A stretch of DNA of 64,000 nucleotides from Polydactylus sextarius (GCA_016801845.1 CM028906.1:3100001-3164000); one strand, 5' to 3'. Shown: positions 24,120 through 36,699, counted from the stretch's first letter. Notes: a model not told the origin generated them from the letters alone. Translations and numbers: made by a program.

Positions 24120-24380
24120 ATTTGGTTAATGTAGAGCAGCTTGTTTGTTTGTTGCAGGGTGAACAGCCCGTGGAGGGGAGCAGCGCAAAATCCAACTCTC
24201 CGGCTGAATGCGTCACTGACCCAACCACAAGGAATGGGACCAAATATTGACATCCAGCTCTGAAAGCCAGAAAGCTATAAAGCTTGCATGTTTACCGTTG
24301 GACGGCTGGTGATTCTGTGCTCATGCCGCCACGGGGCTCTACCTGGGGGGAGTCGTTTGCCCGGTCTATCCAGCAGCCTC
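24120..24380. other. GC-richer block with acceptor-like site and short open frame
   Basis: A TTTGTTTGTTGCAG acceptor-like tract at about 24157 is followed on the plus strand by a 30-codon open frame (ending NGTKY) that stops at 24250. The same block is also open on the minus strand. CpGs are frequent (CTCCGGCTGAATGCGTC, ATGCCGCCACGGGG). A terminal exon cannot be excluded, but a noncoding conserved block is as likely. Confidence 0.2.
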
Positions 24381-25768
24381 AGCTTTACACTTCATCCAGA
24401 CTTGCACTATAATACAGCATAATCCAAACCTGGCTCCCATCCATCTCACAACAAGGATGTTTACAAAAATACAGAATTACAGTTACAGTGTTACAGTTTG
24501 TGTACATTTGTGAAGAATCCCCTGTCACTCTCTACATTGATTTGTCTTCATCTGTGTTTGATACATTCCAGGAGCTGTTTTGTGGTGTTGTAATTTATCT
24601 TTTTTGGCAAACCCACATTCCCTTTACCTGTCCCAGCAATGCCAGCTTTGATGTTAGGTGTGGATGTTGATGGCAAAGATTCAAACGAGAAATGCTTTGC
24701 CAGTAGAACATAAGACACCAAAGTGCATTCTACAACATAGAACACATTCTACACTTGTGGGTGAAAAATGTCTCAACAATATTCCAGTAAGAGTGAAGGT
24801 GATTGTATCACTGTGGGTATGTGGTGTGCAATTAACAAGCATGGAGGTGATGTGATTCACATTCCTGCCCCTGGTTTCCACTCATGTTGTGACAACGCAT
24901 TAAAAAAAACATAGCACCGTGCCAACAAATTAAGAGAATTAGAGACTGCTACTGAAGAGACATATTCATCATATCACAATGTGTTTTTAAGAGGAACTTT
25001 CAAAGTAAGCTAAGCTTTTGTTTGCTTACAAGAAAACCATGAGTCAGCTTCAAATCCTTACACTCTTCTTTTTCAGGTGGCATCACTGTTGTTATTTAGG
25101 CTTGAACGGACATACTGTTTACACAAACATAGCTGTTTACTCTGCTCAGTCTATCTCTGTGATAACTTGCAGTACTTTATGGGACCATTTGCACAGAGAC
25201 AACGAAAACACGAAAGTGGGCTTATCTGGAAAAATTCTCAGTCGTTTAGGTCTTTTGTTTACACAGAGATGTTTTCCATGGTGGCATTTTTTTAAAAAAC
25301 GCCCCTGGACACGTTGCCATGTTTCCAACGGGCTAAATGTATAAGTCACATCACACAGCCAAGCTTCACACCTCTAACCACCGGCGTTCTTTCTCTAGCA
25401 AGGTATTTGGTCTTATAATAAAATAAATGAATAAATAAATAAATACAACCCTGCTAGTGTTTTTTCCACTAACTGCCAGTTGTTCGCTAGCAAGGTGCAT
25501 TCAGGAGCCCTCTGAAAACACAAAGGTAAACACTGAACACGTTAAGTCACAGAAAGTGCAACATGTTACATCATTTTATAATTAATATGTTATTGTTATT
25601 TAATATGGTATTGTAATGAGGAAATTTCTGAACACGCTGCTGTGTAAGCACAAAAGTTTTTAAAGACGCAACAGCTGTCGTTGTTGTCTCAGTGCAGCTG
25701 ATGTTACAATCCTCAATAGAACCATGGGTTTTGATAGAATAGGTTGACAATCACAACTTGTGACCATA

Positions 25769-26160
25769 TGATCAGCCATAACATTTTGACCACTGATAGG
25801 TGATGTTGGTATATTGGTTTCTGTCAGTGGCAGCTAGTGAACATTTTGTCTTTAAAGTTAATATTAGAAACAGGAGAAAGTGAGCTTTGATTAGGGGGGT
25901 CTGAGCATCTCAAAAACTGTAGCTCCTGTGGGATGTACCTGATCTGCAGTGAACAGTAGCCTACCTACCAACACTTACCAACAATGGTTGAAGGAAGGAA
26001 AACTGGTGAACTAGAATCATGGGTGGTCAAGAATTACTAAGGCACATGTAAACCAAAGCATGCTCACTTCTGTTCACCACCAAAACCACCTGCAATGTAC
26101 TTGTGAGCATCCAAACCATGGACCATGGAGCACTGGAATAATGTTGTAGATGATGTATAG
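25769..26160 (+). mobile_element. Tc1/mariner transposon relic with internally deleted transposase
   Basis: The left end TGATCAGCCATAACATTTTG is the inner terminal sequence of a teleost Tc1-like family. Downstream, broken frames recall the N-terminal helix-turn-helix (SISKT..., QQWLKEGKLVN) and then, after a deletion, the segment around EHxNxTMEHWNNV that precedes the catalytic DE region in these transposases. Stops, frameshifts and the missing catalytic core and right end show a dead copy. The sequence changes abruptly after about 26160. Confidence 0.75.
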
Positions 26161-26605
26161 TATTGTTGCCAAACTTAGTATGAATCAGTATGAATGCACT
26201 CAAATTAGCAAGTGTGAAGATGAAAGTTCACAGACTGTTTCAACTGGGAGAAAACTGCACATGTACACCCAAAACGACACTGGGACCTTGGACGGAGTAG
26301 AGGGTTCCTGCCTCAAGTCCAGGGCTGTATCAGGGACTAAAAGGACTCCAGCCACGAGTGTGGCTGGTGTTGTCCAACAGCTCAGGGGCAGCATCAGAGC
26401 AAACAGGATAGGCGCTTGGCTGTGTACAATGAGTAGCCAGTTGAATCTCCTTGCACCAACTTAAGCAAGTCTCAGAATCAGTGCGCATGGTCCCTGCTGG
26501 GAGCTCTAACCTGTTGGAACCCACTGGTCCAGACAGCCTGTACAGGGGTATAACCTGGAGATCCCGTCAACTCATGCACCATCATGTTCCTCTTGTCTCC
26601 ATGAC

Positions 26606-26827
26606 CACTCAAAGAGCTTTACGCTACTACTCACATTTACCAATTCACCAATAACACATACACTCTTACAGGGCTTCTATCGTAGCACTTGTCTATACAC
26701 ACATACTTGCACATGGATGGTATGTCAACAGGGGCAATTTGGGGTTCAGTATCTTGCCCAAGGGTCATGAGGTCAAACCATCAACCTTCCAATTAGTGGA
26801 CAACCTGCTCTACCTCTTGAGTCACAC
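26606..26827 (-). mobile_element. tRNA-derived SINE, diverged
   Basis: On the minus strand the head reads GTGACTCAAGAGGTAGAGCAGG (A-box region, about 26805-26827). It is followed by GGAAGGTTGATGGTTTGACC (B-box region, about 26769-26790) and CTTGGGCAAGATACTGAACC, then a body ending near the complement of CTCAAAGAGCTTTACGCTAC. Head and body order matches a common teleost SINE and the older copy at 11.4-11.6 kb. It is not a functional tRNA gene. Confidence 0.8.
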
Positions 26828-27369
26828 ACATGGATTCTGCAGTTGTCAGGTGTGTGTTTTTTAGGGTTATGTTGAAGCCAGGACTCAACTGTCAGTCAAT
26901 AAAAACCTTATTGAATCTGTTGTGGTGCTGGGTTATAATTTTACAGTGGCGGTCAGTGAAAACCATGAAAATTGAAGTAGATTTGTAGTATATTACTTTT
27001 TCTTTGTTATCACTGTGTCAGACAGTCATGCTGAATGTGTGCACTCTGGTATCAGGAGCTGAAAACAGAAAGAAAGATGACGTGTCCACAAAAGTGTGTC
27101 TCTCTCTTTGCTGGTACAAGTGGAGTCAAGGTCACTGAACGTTCCCAAAAATCAATGCTTTGGAGATGTGCTGGAGATGTGCTCCACACATCGCACATGT
27201 GCACATGTGTGTGTGTGTCCTTCAAATCACACACTGATTGATGTGTGCGCTCAATACAAACCCTTTTTTCCTCCTTTCTGCTGGAAATTCTCTGCAGTCG
27301 TTGATAACAAAGTGCTCACAGGATCGCCCCTTCCACATTTCACTGAAATGACAGGTCAGGCGCTTAACA

Positions 27370-27600
27370 GGGTGTAATTACGTGACAATTTCCCTCATCC
27401 ACATGTTCCATCACAAACAAAAAGCTGGCCGTCTGTTTCGAAATGCCCAGGAGTTTCACTATAAATAGACGTCCTTTCTATCGTAGCCCCGTCAACGGCT
27501 GCCCTCTCTTTGTGCTCCTTAGAATGGAACTTGTAATTGTGTTGCCGCTTTCTTTTCGAGGCAACAGCACTTTCCCGCAACAGCTGGAGAATGACAGTAC
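27370..27600. other. Non-repetitive block with MEF2-type site, candidate regulatory element
   Basis: This block sits inside a repeat-rich patch. It includes CTGTTTCGAAATGCCC, CTATAAATAG at 27459-27468 (MEF2 consensus) and CAACAGCACTTTCCCGCAAC. Frames are open on both strands without a domain. A candidate enhancer by texture and motif; conservation was not tested. Confidence 0.25.
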
Positions 27601-27625
27601 ACACAAAGATCACACACAAAATCAA

Positions 27626-27662
27626 AAAAAAAAACAAAAAAAAACACACACACACACACACT
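27626..27662. repeat. A-rich plus (CA)n microsatellite
   Basis: Two A-runs separated by C, followed by about 9 CA units. Confidence 0.93.
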
Positions 27663-28789
27663 TACAGTGTATGCCAATATGTATGCATATATGTGTGCAG
27701 GCATGCATGTGTACACAGAGAATCCTAATTTTCGGCTTACAAAAGCCCTGAATCCTCTGAGGCTTATAAAGGCTTGTCGGGTTTTTGTCTGGCTTCTTCA
27801 GAATGTCTTCTGCCCGCCTGGATTTTCTTTTAACCTTCAAAATAACAGATTGTGGTGCATGCAGTCTTCTATGCAGGCTTTTTTTCTTTAGGCGATATGG
27901 GCAGAAGGTGGGGCTTGCAGCTGTGTCAATAGGTATACCAAGCAAAACCCTACTAACTGCCTTTCATGTCGGCCTCCTGGCTAAAAGAGTGGCCTGCTCT
28001 TTGTAAAAAGACTTACACCTGTGTTTGGGGGGAGGGAGTGGAGGTAGAGCTTAGTGTGAAGGTGTGTGCTTGTACCTGTTGAATGATGAACAGCACCTGT
28101 TGCGTAAATGGACCCCTTGAACTTGGACAATCTCATCTCTGACACAATTAACTGCTGAACTGTCACAATAATGATGAAGTAACAGAAGAAGAAAATGGTG
28201 CCATTTCTTTGTATTGAAGAAAGACGAATATTTGAACCATTCATGTTTAACTTTGCTCACGCAAATAACAAAGCAACAAGCAACATTCAGAATGTTTAGG
28301 AAAACTTTGATGCGGCCCTGTAGGTTATTACAGATCACTTTTGCTTTGTTTTTCCAGGTCATGAGAAAATGTTGATACTTATAATTGCACAGCGATGAAA
28401 GAAGTTTTCAACTCTTTAACCAAAGGAAAAGTACAAATGCAGCAATGTAAAAATGTCTTACTCAAGTAAAAGTACTGATTTGGTCCCTGTGACTAATATA
28501 TTATTATACATTGAATAAGATGATTAATACTGAAGTGTCAGTGTGTGGGCTGTGTGTTGGAACTACTTTATAGTTTTAAAAGCAGTTTAAAATCTAACAT
28601 TAAGTGCCCATGAGGTGTATTTATAGATCAGTAGCATGAAAGGGGGGTGTATGAGGGCGGTGTACATGATGCTACTGTACCTTTTCCCAGGGAAGAGGGA
28701 GAGGGATGTGAGAGGGATGATTAACAACAGAGGAAAGTGTTATTTTCTCTAATGTTAGATGTTCTGGTCCAACATTGGATCATTGGAAG

Positions 28790-29005
28790 TTTTTGTTCCT
28801 CCTGGTTCTTTGGTTTCCACCCACATTCTGAACATACACTGGTTTTATGAGTGTAAATGTTTGTTTGCCTTTATATTTCAACCTTGTGATAGGCTGGTGA
28901 CAGGTGGTCTTGGGTTAACCCTGCCTCTCGCCTAGTGTCAGACAGGATTGGCTACAGGTCCCATGTGACTTTCAGAGGATAAGTGCTATAGTTAATGGAT
29001 GGAAG
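28790..29005 (+). mobile_element. Dispersed teleost repeat ending in ATGGATGG-type tail
   Basis: The word order is TCCTCCTGGTTCTTTGGTTTCC, ACCCACATTCTGAACATAC, GTTTGTTTGCC, GTGATAGGCTGGTGACAGG, CTGCCTCTCGCC, GTCAGACAGGATTGGCTAC, GGATAAGTGCTATAG, AATGGATGG. This matches a very common teleost repeat (consensus words TGCGATAGACTGGCGACC and ATGGATGGATGG). I do not assign a class. It is non-coding and diverged. Confidence 0.65.
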
Positions 29006-29097
29006 GAAACTGTAACAGCTTCCCTGTGACACGGTGGCCCAAGACTTCCTCATGCCTTCGCCTTCATTTTCTCTGTTTTCCCTCTGTTTGTCTGCTC

Positions 29098-29128
29098 TGT
29101 GTGTGTGTGTGTGTGTGTGCGTGTGTGG
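29098..29128. repeat. (GT)n microsatellite
   Basis: About 14 GT units with one GC interruption. Confidence 0.95.
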
Positions 29129-30389
29129 CCTTGAGGAGGTGTGGCTGCCAATTCCCGTCTAACGCTGACTGCACACCTGATTCACCACCTCAGCCAGATA
29201 ATTCTACCTCATACGTGTTTGTACTCACCCTCTCTTCCTTGGCATCTTCAGACCGACCTACCTGCATCTCCAGCTGCCACATTACCTGTGTTATTTCCAT
29301 CTGTTCTGCCACTTCAGATACCGCTCCCTACTCTGCACCAGCACCCTGTGCGACACCACTGACATCTTGTTCCAGCATCACTGTGTTTGCTTTTGAGAAA
29401 AGTTTCTATTTGAGAAACATCAGAAGTCAAAAAGGTTGAAAATCACTGGTTTAACAGTCAATATTCAAGAAGTTGAAATTGCAGAAGGTGTCATCTTGGT
29501 GTCATCATCAAATCAAAGTTGATAGCCAAGGGCAGCAGAGTAGATCTTGAATATTTGAACATAAGAGCAACACTTGACTAAATCTACTAGGCTATTTTCC
29601 ACCACTGTAAGCAATTTTACAGTTTTTATATTTATCCCAGTGTCCTAACGCCACCTGTAAACTACATCCTGTGATTAAGTCCTTGTCTTTCATTTTACTG
29701 ATTTAACTTGCACATGTATGAATGTATGAGGACTTTGTGAGTAGGAATAAAAAAAGAAAAAAAAATCAGCAGTAGAAACTTTGGGAACAATTTTAAGTGG
29801 AATTATTTCCAACCAAAGACATTGTGGATAATTTGTTTTCTGTATTATTTAGAATAACCACAGGACTATTTCTGGGAAGAGGTGTTGCTGTTGTTTTTTT
29901 TCCCACTGCACTTCTACAAACAAGTTCCATTCATTTCTCTTTTATTGGATAAAAGGCAGGAAGCATCCATGCTATGGATACAGTGGATACTAGCACATAA
30001 AAGGATGAACTGACCCTTCAGAATAAGTGTCTACACTTGCAACCCGACCAAGTAGTTCTGGGTATGCTGCCTCAAACACCATATTTAGATAGGAGTCTTA
30101 TTTAAAATTCAATATTAAAATGTAAACAAGAATTATTCTTACAAATGTACACATTAAATGGTCTACTCTTTAGTACTTTGAGGTTTGGATTGATTTTTTG
30201 ACTAAATTATGGTGGGGAATAAGTGAAGCAAATATTAGAGAAGAAGCAAGACTCAACTGAGCACGCAGGAATATTTGCGTTCTTGAAACTGAGACATGTC
30301 ATGGGTTAAAGACCCAAAGACATAATAACCCTGCATTTATGCTGACAGTACTCATTAAACACACAGAGAAACAACTTAATAGCAAAAAA

Positions 30390-30570
30390 ACAAATAAGTG
30401 CCCTGGCACAGGCCCCAGCCATTGTATTGGCACGGTCCGAAATCCAGCTGGCCTGGGCCGCTGGCCACAGAATTCATTTCATGCTTCATCTCTTGGTCTA
30501 AAGAGCCACGACAGAAAAGGCCACAGTGATAATTGTGCTGCTGAATCTGGCGTGAACAAAACATATTTTT
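30390..30570. other. Non-repetitive block, possible conserved noncoding element
   Basis: Includes GCCATTGTATTGGCACGG (with inverted GCCA/TGGC words), GGCCTGGGCCGCTGGCCACAG, AATTCATTTCATGC and GTGATAATTGTGCTGC, in contrast to AT-rich flanks. It is open in one plus-strand frame with no domain. Among the flank blocks this one looks most like deeply conserved regulatory DNA, but that is judgement rather than measurement. Confidence 0.28.
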
Positions 30571-30779
30571 AACAAGGAGGGAGTCAGAGGAGGAAGAGGG
30601 AGGAGGTGGGTGAACGTGCTGACACATCCATACAGTTATACACACACACACACACACACTTGTGAACACACACAACGTCTCAGTCTTTTAACCAACAGTG
30701 ACTGTTTGACATCTCTTTAATGAGAGTGCTTTTCTTGTTATATTAATTTGACACATGACACATTTAACCAAAGCAACAA

Positions 30780-30781
<2 letters not shown>

Positions 30782-30818
<37 letters not shown>
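30782..30818. repeat. (CA)n microsatellite
   Basis: About 18 uninterrupted CA units. A shorter CA run lies at about 30641-30659. Confidence 0.97.
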
Positions 30819-30819
<1 letters not shown>

Positions 30820-31734
30820 GGAGTGATTAGAGTTTCACTATACTGCAAGGATGCTGAACCTCCAACTGTGTGATTTATCACAACCCATATAGCCACCTCA
30901 GTTATAAGCCTGGCTTGTATTAGAAGAATTTTGCTTAACACTGCACCGCATGGATAATTGATCAACTCTAAACTCTCCTAACCTATGTAAGACATCAATT
31001 AAAGAGTCACTTCAGCCTTTATCATCTGTTATTCTGGGGGGTAACTTGGATGAACTGATTCTTTTAAGCTAGCCTGGTGTTTTAAAAGTTCACCTAAATA
31101 ATAAATCAAAAGAAACCAGTTTGACCCAAGGCAGCGCTCTCTGGAGGAGCAGATGGAAATAAAAAAACCAACAACAAAAAACAATCTCTAATGAACAGCA
31201 GTGTGTTGAACTGTGGTTTTGGCAACAAAACTGCAGGCAATGTGAATGTGAAGTGCTTCACCCTGATCATCACATGCTCAGAAACTACCTCACAAGCTGA
31301 ACCATTAACATCAACAAGTAAGCTGTTAAGATATTATACAATTAGAATAATGATATAATGACTTCAAAATATGCACAGAATTCAAGCGGTTTGAATCATG
31401 ACATAACCACTCCTGTATAACTGCAATCTGAGAGTAATAAAAAAAACAAATGACAGTGTTAAGTGTCAAAATACCAACCCACACAGCCCCAGGTGTGGGG
31501 GCAAACTAGAACTAGCTTTAGTTTTCTCATAAGTCTACACAGAAAGTTCTGCATCAGACTTAATCCTTTTGACTGATAACATTTATTCTGCTATTTGACT
31601 ACTTTTCCCCTACTGAAGGTAGCATGCTAAATAAGTAATCCTAGCCAACTTGTCACCAGTTTGTCACCTTCTGATAGTTGGAACTTGTTTGTATAACTTT
31701 TTTCTAACTAGTGAGTAACAACTGCCTCCTGGGT

Positions 31735-31806
31735 GCAATTAAAGGTGATATAGTTCAGGTTGTTGTTGCTACATAGCCAACATAAGTATTATCAGCAAAT
31801 GTGGAC
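31735..31806 (+). repeat. Copy of a diverged dispersed repeat (copy A)
   Basis: Reads AATTAAAGGTGATATAG ... TTGTTGCTACATAGCCAACA. The same word series recurs at 32637-32690, 49497-49560 and 50740-50815, and inverted at about 44280-44345. The copies are about 60-75 bp and strongly diverged; the full unit is probably longer. Confidence 0.4.
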
Positions 31807-32636
31807 GTAATACCCAACTTCATTATTTAAGTCAAAGTACAGATACCTCTGGTCAAATTTCACTCACAAATTTTCTTTCACCACATTATTGCATCATTGC
31901 CACAACACTTACAATAGATGCAGAATAGAACTGGTAGAATGTTATGGAATGAGACACAACCTGATTGATAAAGAAAACCAATCATTTGTTTATTTTTCAA
32001 GTTAATTGTAACACTACTACACACCCACAAAACAGCAGTAGTGTTCTAAAATGGTTTTGGTAGAGGGTGATGTATGTTTATACACCTCTAGCTTTATGAC
32101 TTTTCAACAGCAACAATGTTTTAAACAAGACAATGAAAGTCTGAGCTGTTATCTAATATCATTTAACATCAAAAGAAAGATTCACGTCATTTGTTATTGC
32201 AATAACCTGACTGACTTTGTTTGATAGTTACAGTCTACAGACATGACCTAACCATACTGATTACTGATAGACTGCTACCTGACAAAAAACCAATCACATT
32301 TTAGAAAAAAAAACATCCACTTTCAGAATTGAAAATCACCAGTAACAAGAACCTTGACAGAAATGTAGTGAAGTAAAAAGGAAGGTATTTGTTTTTGAGC
32401 AGATACTCAAAATCTTTACTTAAGCACAGTTTTTGAGTAAATGTACTTTGTCACTGTCCACCTCTGATTATCAGCTAATTACTAATTTCAGCTTCAAGTC
32501 ATTGTATGTTGTATGGTGTGCTTCCACACATCACATCTTTGCCTCTACTAGAATGCTAACCAGTTAGCCTTGGTCCATCACTTCACTTTCTGATAGTTGG
32601 TCAGTTTGCATTAAAGCTGTGGTTGCAGATACTCGA

Positions 32637-32690
32637 GGCAATTAAAATTGTTATAGTTAAGTTTTGAGTATTGCTACAAAAACACACTCA
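32637..32690 (+). repeat. Copy of a diverged dispersed repeat (copy B)
   Basis: Reads CAATTAAAATTGTTATAGTT ... TTTTGAGTATTGCTAC, in the same order as copy A but lacking the later TAGCCAACA word. This is the weakest copy. Confidence 0.25.
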
Positions 32691-32929
32691 TAAATCTGTT
32701 TCACATGCTCAGCCTCTGTGTCATTGAACTTGTTTTTATTTCAAGGGAATTTGGGGGCAGGGGAGGTCATCTCAGGTCACAAAGGTCACATCCCTGAAAC
32801 TACATCCTTGAGCAAGGCAGTGAAACTCTTTAACATGCTCACTCACTGGGTCGTAGGGTTGAAGAGCATCAGCCTAATGAAACATGATGCTGCATTGCCT
32901 CTCTCTCTTTCTAGACCCTGAGCTGTGAG

Positions 32930-33260
32930 AAACCCCTCAGAGGAACATTTAAAGTAATTACACACTGTGTGTGATGTCTAATATTGCGACTTGGGGCGCC
33001 CTGAATTCCAGAAAAATTCATAAACATGAAATGTACTCCGGCAGACAGCGTTTGTTTGGACAGTTTGCTTTTCATATGGTATTACTCAAGCCGCCGCCAC
33101 CGCCGTGTGTCGAACACTTCTGACCAAAACAATTCTCTTCTCAAATTGTGAGTGTGGTAGGGGTCCACTGAGCTGAGTCTGGCGCCATCGTCCTCCCTAA
33201 ACATGTCATTACTTTAACCACAAGGTCAGCACGAGACAACGCCACACACCCACATGTCCT
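32930..33260. other. Non-repetitive GC-richer block, possible conserved noncoding element
   Basis: Includes GCGACTTGGGGCGCCCTG, CTCAAGCCGCCGCCACCGCCG and GTCTGGCGCCATCGTCC between AT-rich stretches. No splice-flanked frame is present. It is a candidate regulatory block. AT-rich sequence with a poly-T tract (33590-33609) follows. Confidence 0.25.
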
Positions 33261-33589
33261 TCGCAACTGCAAATCAAGCCCGCTGTTGTATTAAAATATG
33301 TGAAATATGTCCATAAAAGATTTAATGAAAAATACCACAAATTAACCACAACACTTAATATTCAATGATGTTCTTTCATGGCCATCACACAAATGGTAAC
33401 AAGTCAAACTTCACAAATGGAAAACTAGCCATATAAACCAACAATGGAAAAATAGCTACATGTATTATATTATATGTATAAAGCTATTTGAGATGGACAT
33501 CCGCCTCAAATAGCCAAAATATTCCAGACACAAGCATTGCCATCTTTGGTGACTATTGTAGTTGTGTAAACTGAATGATGCGTCACCCT

Positions 33590-33609
33590 GTTTTTTTTTT
33601 TTTTTTTTA
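33590..33609. repeat. Poly-T tract
   Basis: About 19 T, followed by AT-rich sequence. Confidence 0.9.
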
Positions 33610-34589
33610 TTAACATTATTTATTTAAAATTACGCAATAAAACCAAAGCAAAACAGTACTTTTAATACAAAATACGAAGAACAAAGGACAGTCAGTGTCT
33701 CGGCAGTTGGTTAGGATCTGTACCACAGCCAGCCGCCAGGGGGTGATCCAAATGTTTTGACTTCACCTTTAAGAAGCTATCATGTCATCCATATTCATAT
33801 AGTCTCTAGTTTAAACTTTTACAATAATTATTTAGCAATGTAGCTTATCCCACATTTTTCACAAATGCCAAAACTATCCACGTCTGTCCACAGTGCTTTC
33901 TCTCTGATGAGAAGAAACCACACCAGTGGTAATCTGTCTCTGTCCTTACTGTCATTCACTTTCTATTTCAGACTGTAATCCTCCCTCTGAATGCTGAGTT
34001 TCTTTTTCATCTGCTTCGGAAGCTTTTCTTGGACGCTCGCTAGGTTTTTCTCCCATAACCTGCTACTTGATGTAGCCTGTTCCATCTCTGGTGCTGGCCT
34101 TTTCAGTTCAAGCAAACCAACAATTGCCAGTTGCCGTAAAACACTACAGTATGGAAATTCTTCTTTTTATACTTAGCTAGGCAGCGAAAATATAAAATAA
34201 AATATGTATTATTTGAGGTCATGAAGTGAGTCAGTGTGAGCACTGGCAACAAAACCAATCCACATCTAAAAAAAAAAAAAAAAAACATTTTGTAGATTTC
34301 AGCTTCAAAGGATATCTCAGCTGTTCATTTCCTTGCCGCAGGGTGGACATTTATTCAAAATGAAGCCAGTGAAATGTACAGAAACAGCCTCAGTGTTTGC
34401 ACCAATAGGTCAATACTCTTAACAAAGTCTCTTGAGGTGAGTGTGTGGCCTCCGAAGCGAAGAGGAGGAGGCGGAGCATGAGCTTCAGCCTTGCTTCTAG
34501 GAGCAAAAGTTTAGCCTACAGATATTAAAGGGCACTAAATGCTAACCCCACTCTATCAGCATGGTGGAGTGTGAAGAGGTTAATTTGGA

Positions 34590-34900
34590 AAAAAAAATGA
34601 GGAGGGGAAGAAGAACCTCAAAATTTCCAGTGTTCGACGAGAGAGCGACACAGCTAGCTAGCTGCTCTGTGGTCTCCAATCCTCCAGGGTCTCATTTAGC
34701 TTTATTTCTCCTCTACTCCCTCCTTCCTCCTGTTTGCTGCTGCCCTTGCTCTTGCCGCCCACCCTGACAGATTGGAGGAAATGAACGTCTGTAAATTGGC
34801 CTAACTGGCAAGGAGGCCAGGGCGACTCCAAGAGCCACGATGGCTCCACTTTCCAGCCAGCCAAGTTGCGGTCGTTCGCTCGGCCTCTGCTCCTCCATCT
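34590..34900. other. Non-repetitive GC-richer block, possible conserved noncoding element
   Basis: Includes GTTCGACGAGAGAGCGACAC, GCTAGCTAGCTGC, GGAGGAAATGAACGTCTG and AAGTTGCGGTCGTTCGCTCGG. Frames are open on both strands, with no domain. A poly-A tract lies just upstream at 34268-34286. From here to about 37.6 kb I see AT-rich intergenic sequence only. Confidence 0.25.
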
Positions 34901-36663
34901 TCGTCTCCTGTGTTAAATTAGCATCAGAAATGCTGAAGCCTGTTTGGACGTGTAGTCGATTATGGTCTTTGGGCTTTGTGTTTATATTGGACCAAATGAG
35001 AGTGGCTATTAGTGGTTAATAATAATGGAGTACCAAGTGAAATGCTGCAGCGTGAACTACTTTATGTCTTAAGCAGCTTCGGCCTCTGTGTGCAGAAGTG
35101 TTTTAATGTATCTGAAGTGTTTGTGCAGTTTTGTGATGAACAGACGTTCTGATTGTCACATCACTCCCCAACACTTAGCTGATTACAATGTGGTTTCATC
35201 TGAGTGTAGGGAAATTAGCATTATCTGTGTGAGTGCTGCAGCTCTAGCAAATTGGTTCTTTTATTGAAATGTATTTCACTGCTGTCTTTGAATAAGACAT
35301 TTCCAAACACTCATAAAGACGTTGGGCAGAGAGCTTCTCTACTCAAAGAAAAACAGATTGGAGAAGCAAGATAAGATGCAGTTTAATTTTTTTTTCATGA
35401 TAAGGTATATTTCAGCCATCACACATACCCAGGAATTTCCCTCTGGGAGAACTACAAACTCAGCCACAATAATAACACAATAGTTTGTATGTCAACAGTG
35501 AAACACAATTGTTTCGGTTGTCCAAAGTGGTTACACGGGATGTCATCCCGTCATTGCTGGAAATGCTGTTACTGCCATGGACCCTTGAGGAATAAATACT
35601 ACACCACCCCTGGGATTTGATGTTCAAGTGTCCACATGTGTCCACATACTTTCAACAACATATTGGGTGTTAACCCACACTGTCTAACACTGTCATTGTC
35701 ATTTTTCTACTGTTTTTTTTAACACCATACTCACTAGTGTAATGCATGAAATTTGATCCTCCTCAACCTCCATTTTCACAAAATTATTAATACATGGTTG
35801 TCCGTGGTCTTCCACCACACAGGCAAGTTAGCTATGGTTAGTTTTGATTGTATTTTTTTTACTGCAATCCTCCATGGGACTTTTAGTTTATCTAAAACCA
35901 AACCTTTAAAAATATGTTATTTTACTCTAATGATTCAAATATTCGGGTCTGGAAATACTTGAGCAGCAGTTGGTCACCTCACATTATCAGTAGTAAAAGA
36001 AAAAGGTGCAGGACTTCAGAAACTTTGGCTGCTCTCAAATTCCCCACCTACGTCTCGTGTCTGTTAATGAGATTTGGATCCAGAAGTGGAATTTCAACAT
36101 GTTCATACTTTTGCTTTTGCTGTTTTGATATGAATTATTATTCAAGGTCTATAGAGGTTTGACATTATCAATCTCCCCGATGGACCTCAGTCTGTGGGGT
36201 AATTACTCTATTGTGCAGTGGATGACATGGAATAAAGCATCTATCAACTTCTCAATTCTGACCTAAAACACTGCAGAAACATTTGCAGCTGAGAACACGC
36301 AGGTTTTTCAAGATTAAACCCTAAAAATGACCAGATATAGATGACTGTCACTGTAAACATGCTCAAACAGATGTTTCTTTTGGCAAAACTGGTGAATTAC
36401 ATTTATTTAATTTGCATTTCATGCATACCCGTGTCATATTCGTCGATATGTGAGGCTCGTTATCCTACATGCCTGCAGGGGATGTAGAATAACAAGACTA
36501 TAGTCACACTCTGTGAGGCTGCACTCACATTTTCATAATCTCTTCAGAGTGTTAGTATACTAGGTTTTGCTCATTAGCACAAAATCATTCAGGTTAACAC
36601 ATAATAAACACCAGTGGTGGGCAGTGCATTTCAAACCTAATCTTTCAGTGGTGCCCTTACTGA

Positions 36664-36699
36664 AAAAAACAAAACAAAAAAAAAAAAAAAAAAAAAACA
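36664..36699. repeat. A-rich tract
   Basis: AAAACAAAACAAAA leading into about 22 A. No element body was recognised upstream. Confidence 0.85.

Larger units (their letters stand above)
16560..25768. other. Upstream intergenic flank, proximal part
   Basis: Mostly AT-rich sequence with microsatellites, poly-A/T runs (16799-16812, 17041-17049, 20408-20443) and the listed repeats and blocks. Open frames here are short and overlap simple repeats. I see no supported exon. 17.7-18.6, 19.3-20.2 and 24.4-25.7 kb hold nothing I can name. Confidence 0.5.

Noticed and set aside
26769..26827. tRNA-like A and B boxes
   Set aside because: Part of a diverged SINE head followed by the SINE body. It lacks an intact cloverleaf.
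28999..29439. 146-codon plus-strand frame
   Set aside because: Begins in the tail of a dispersed repeat and crosses a (GT)n array. No further support.
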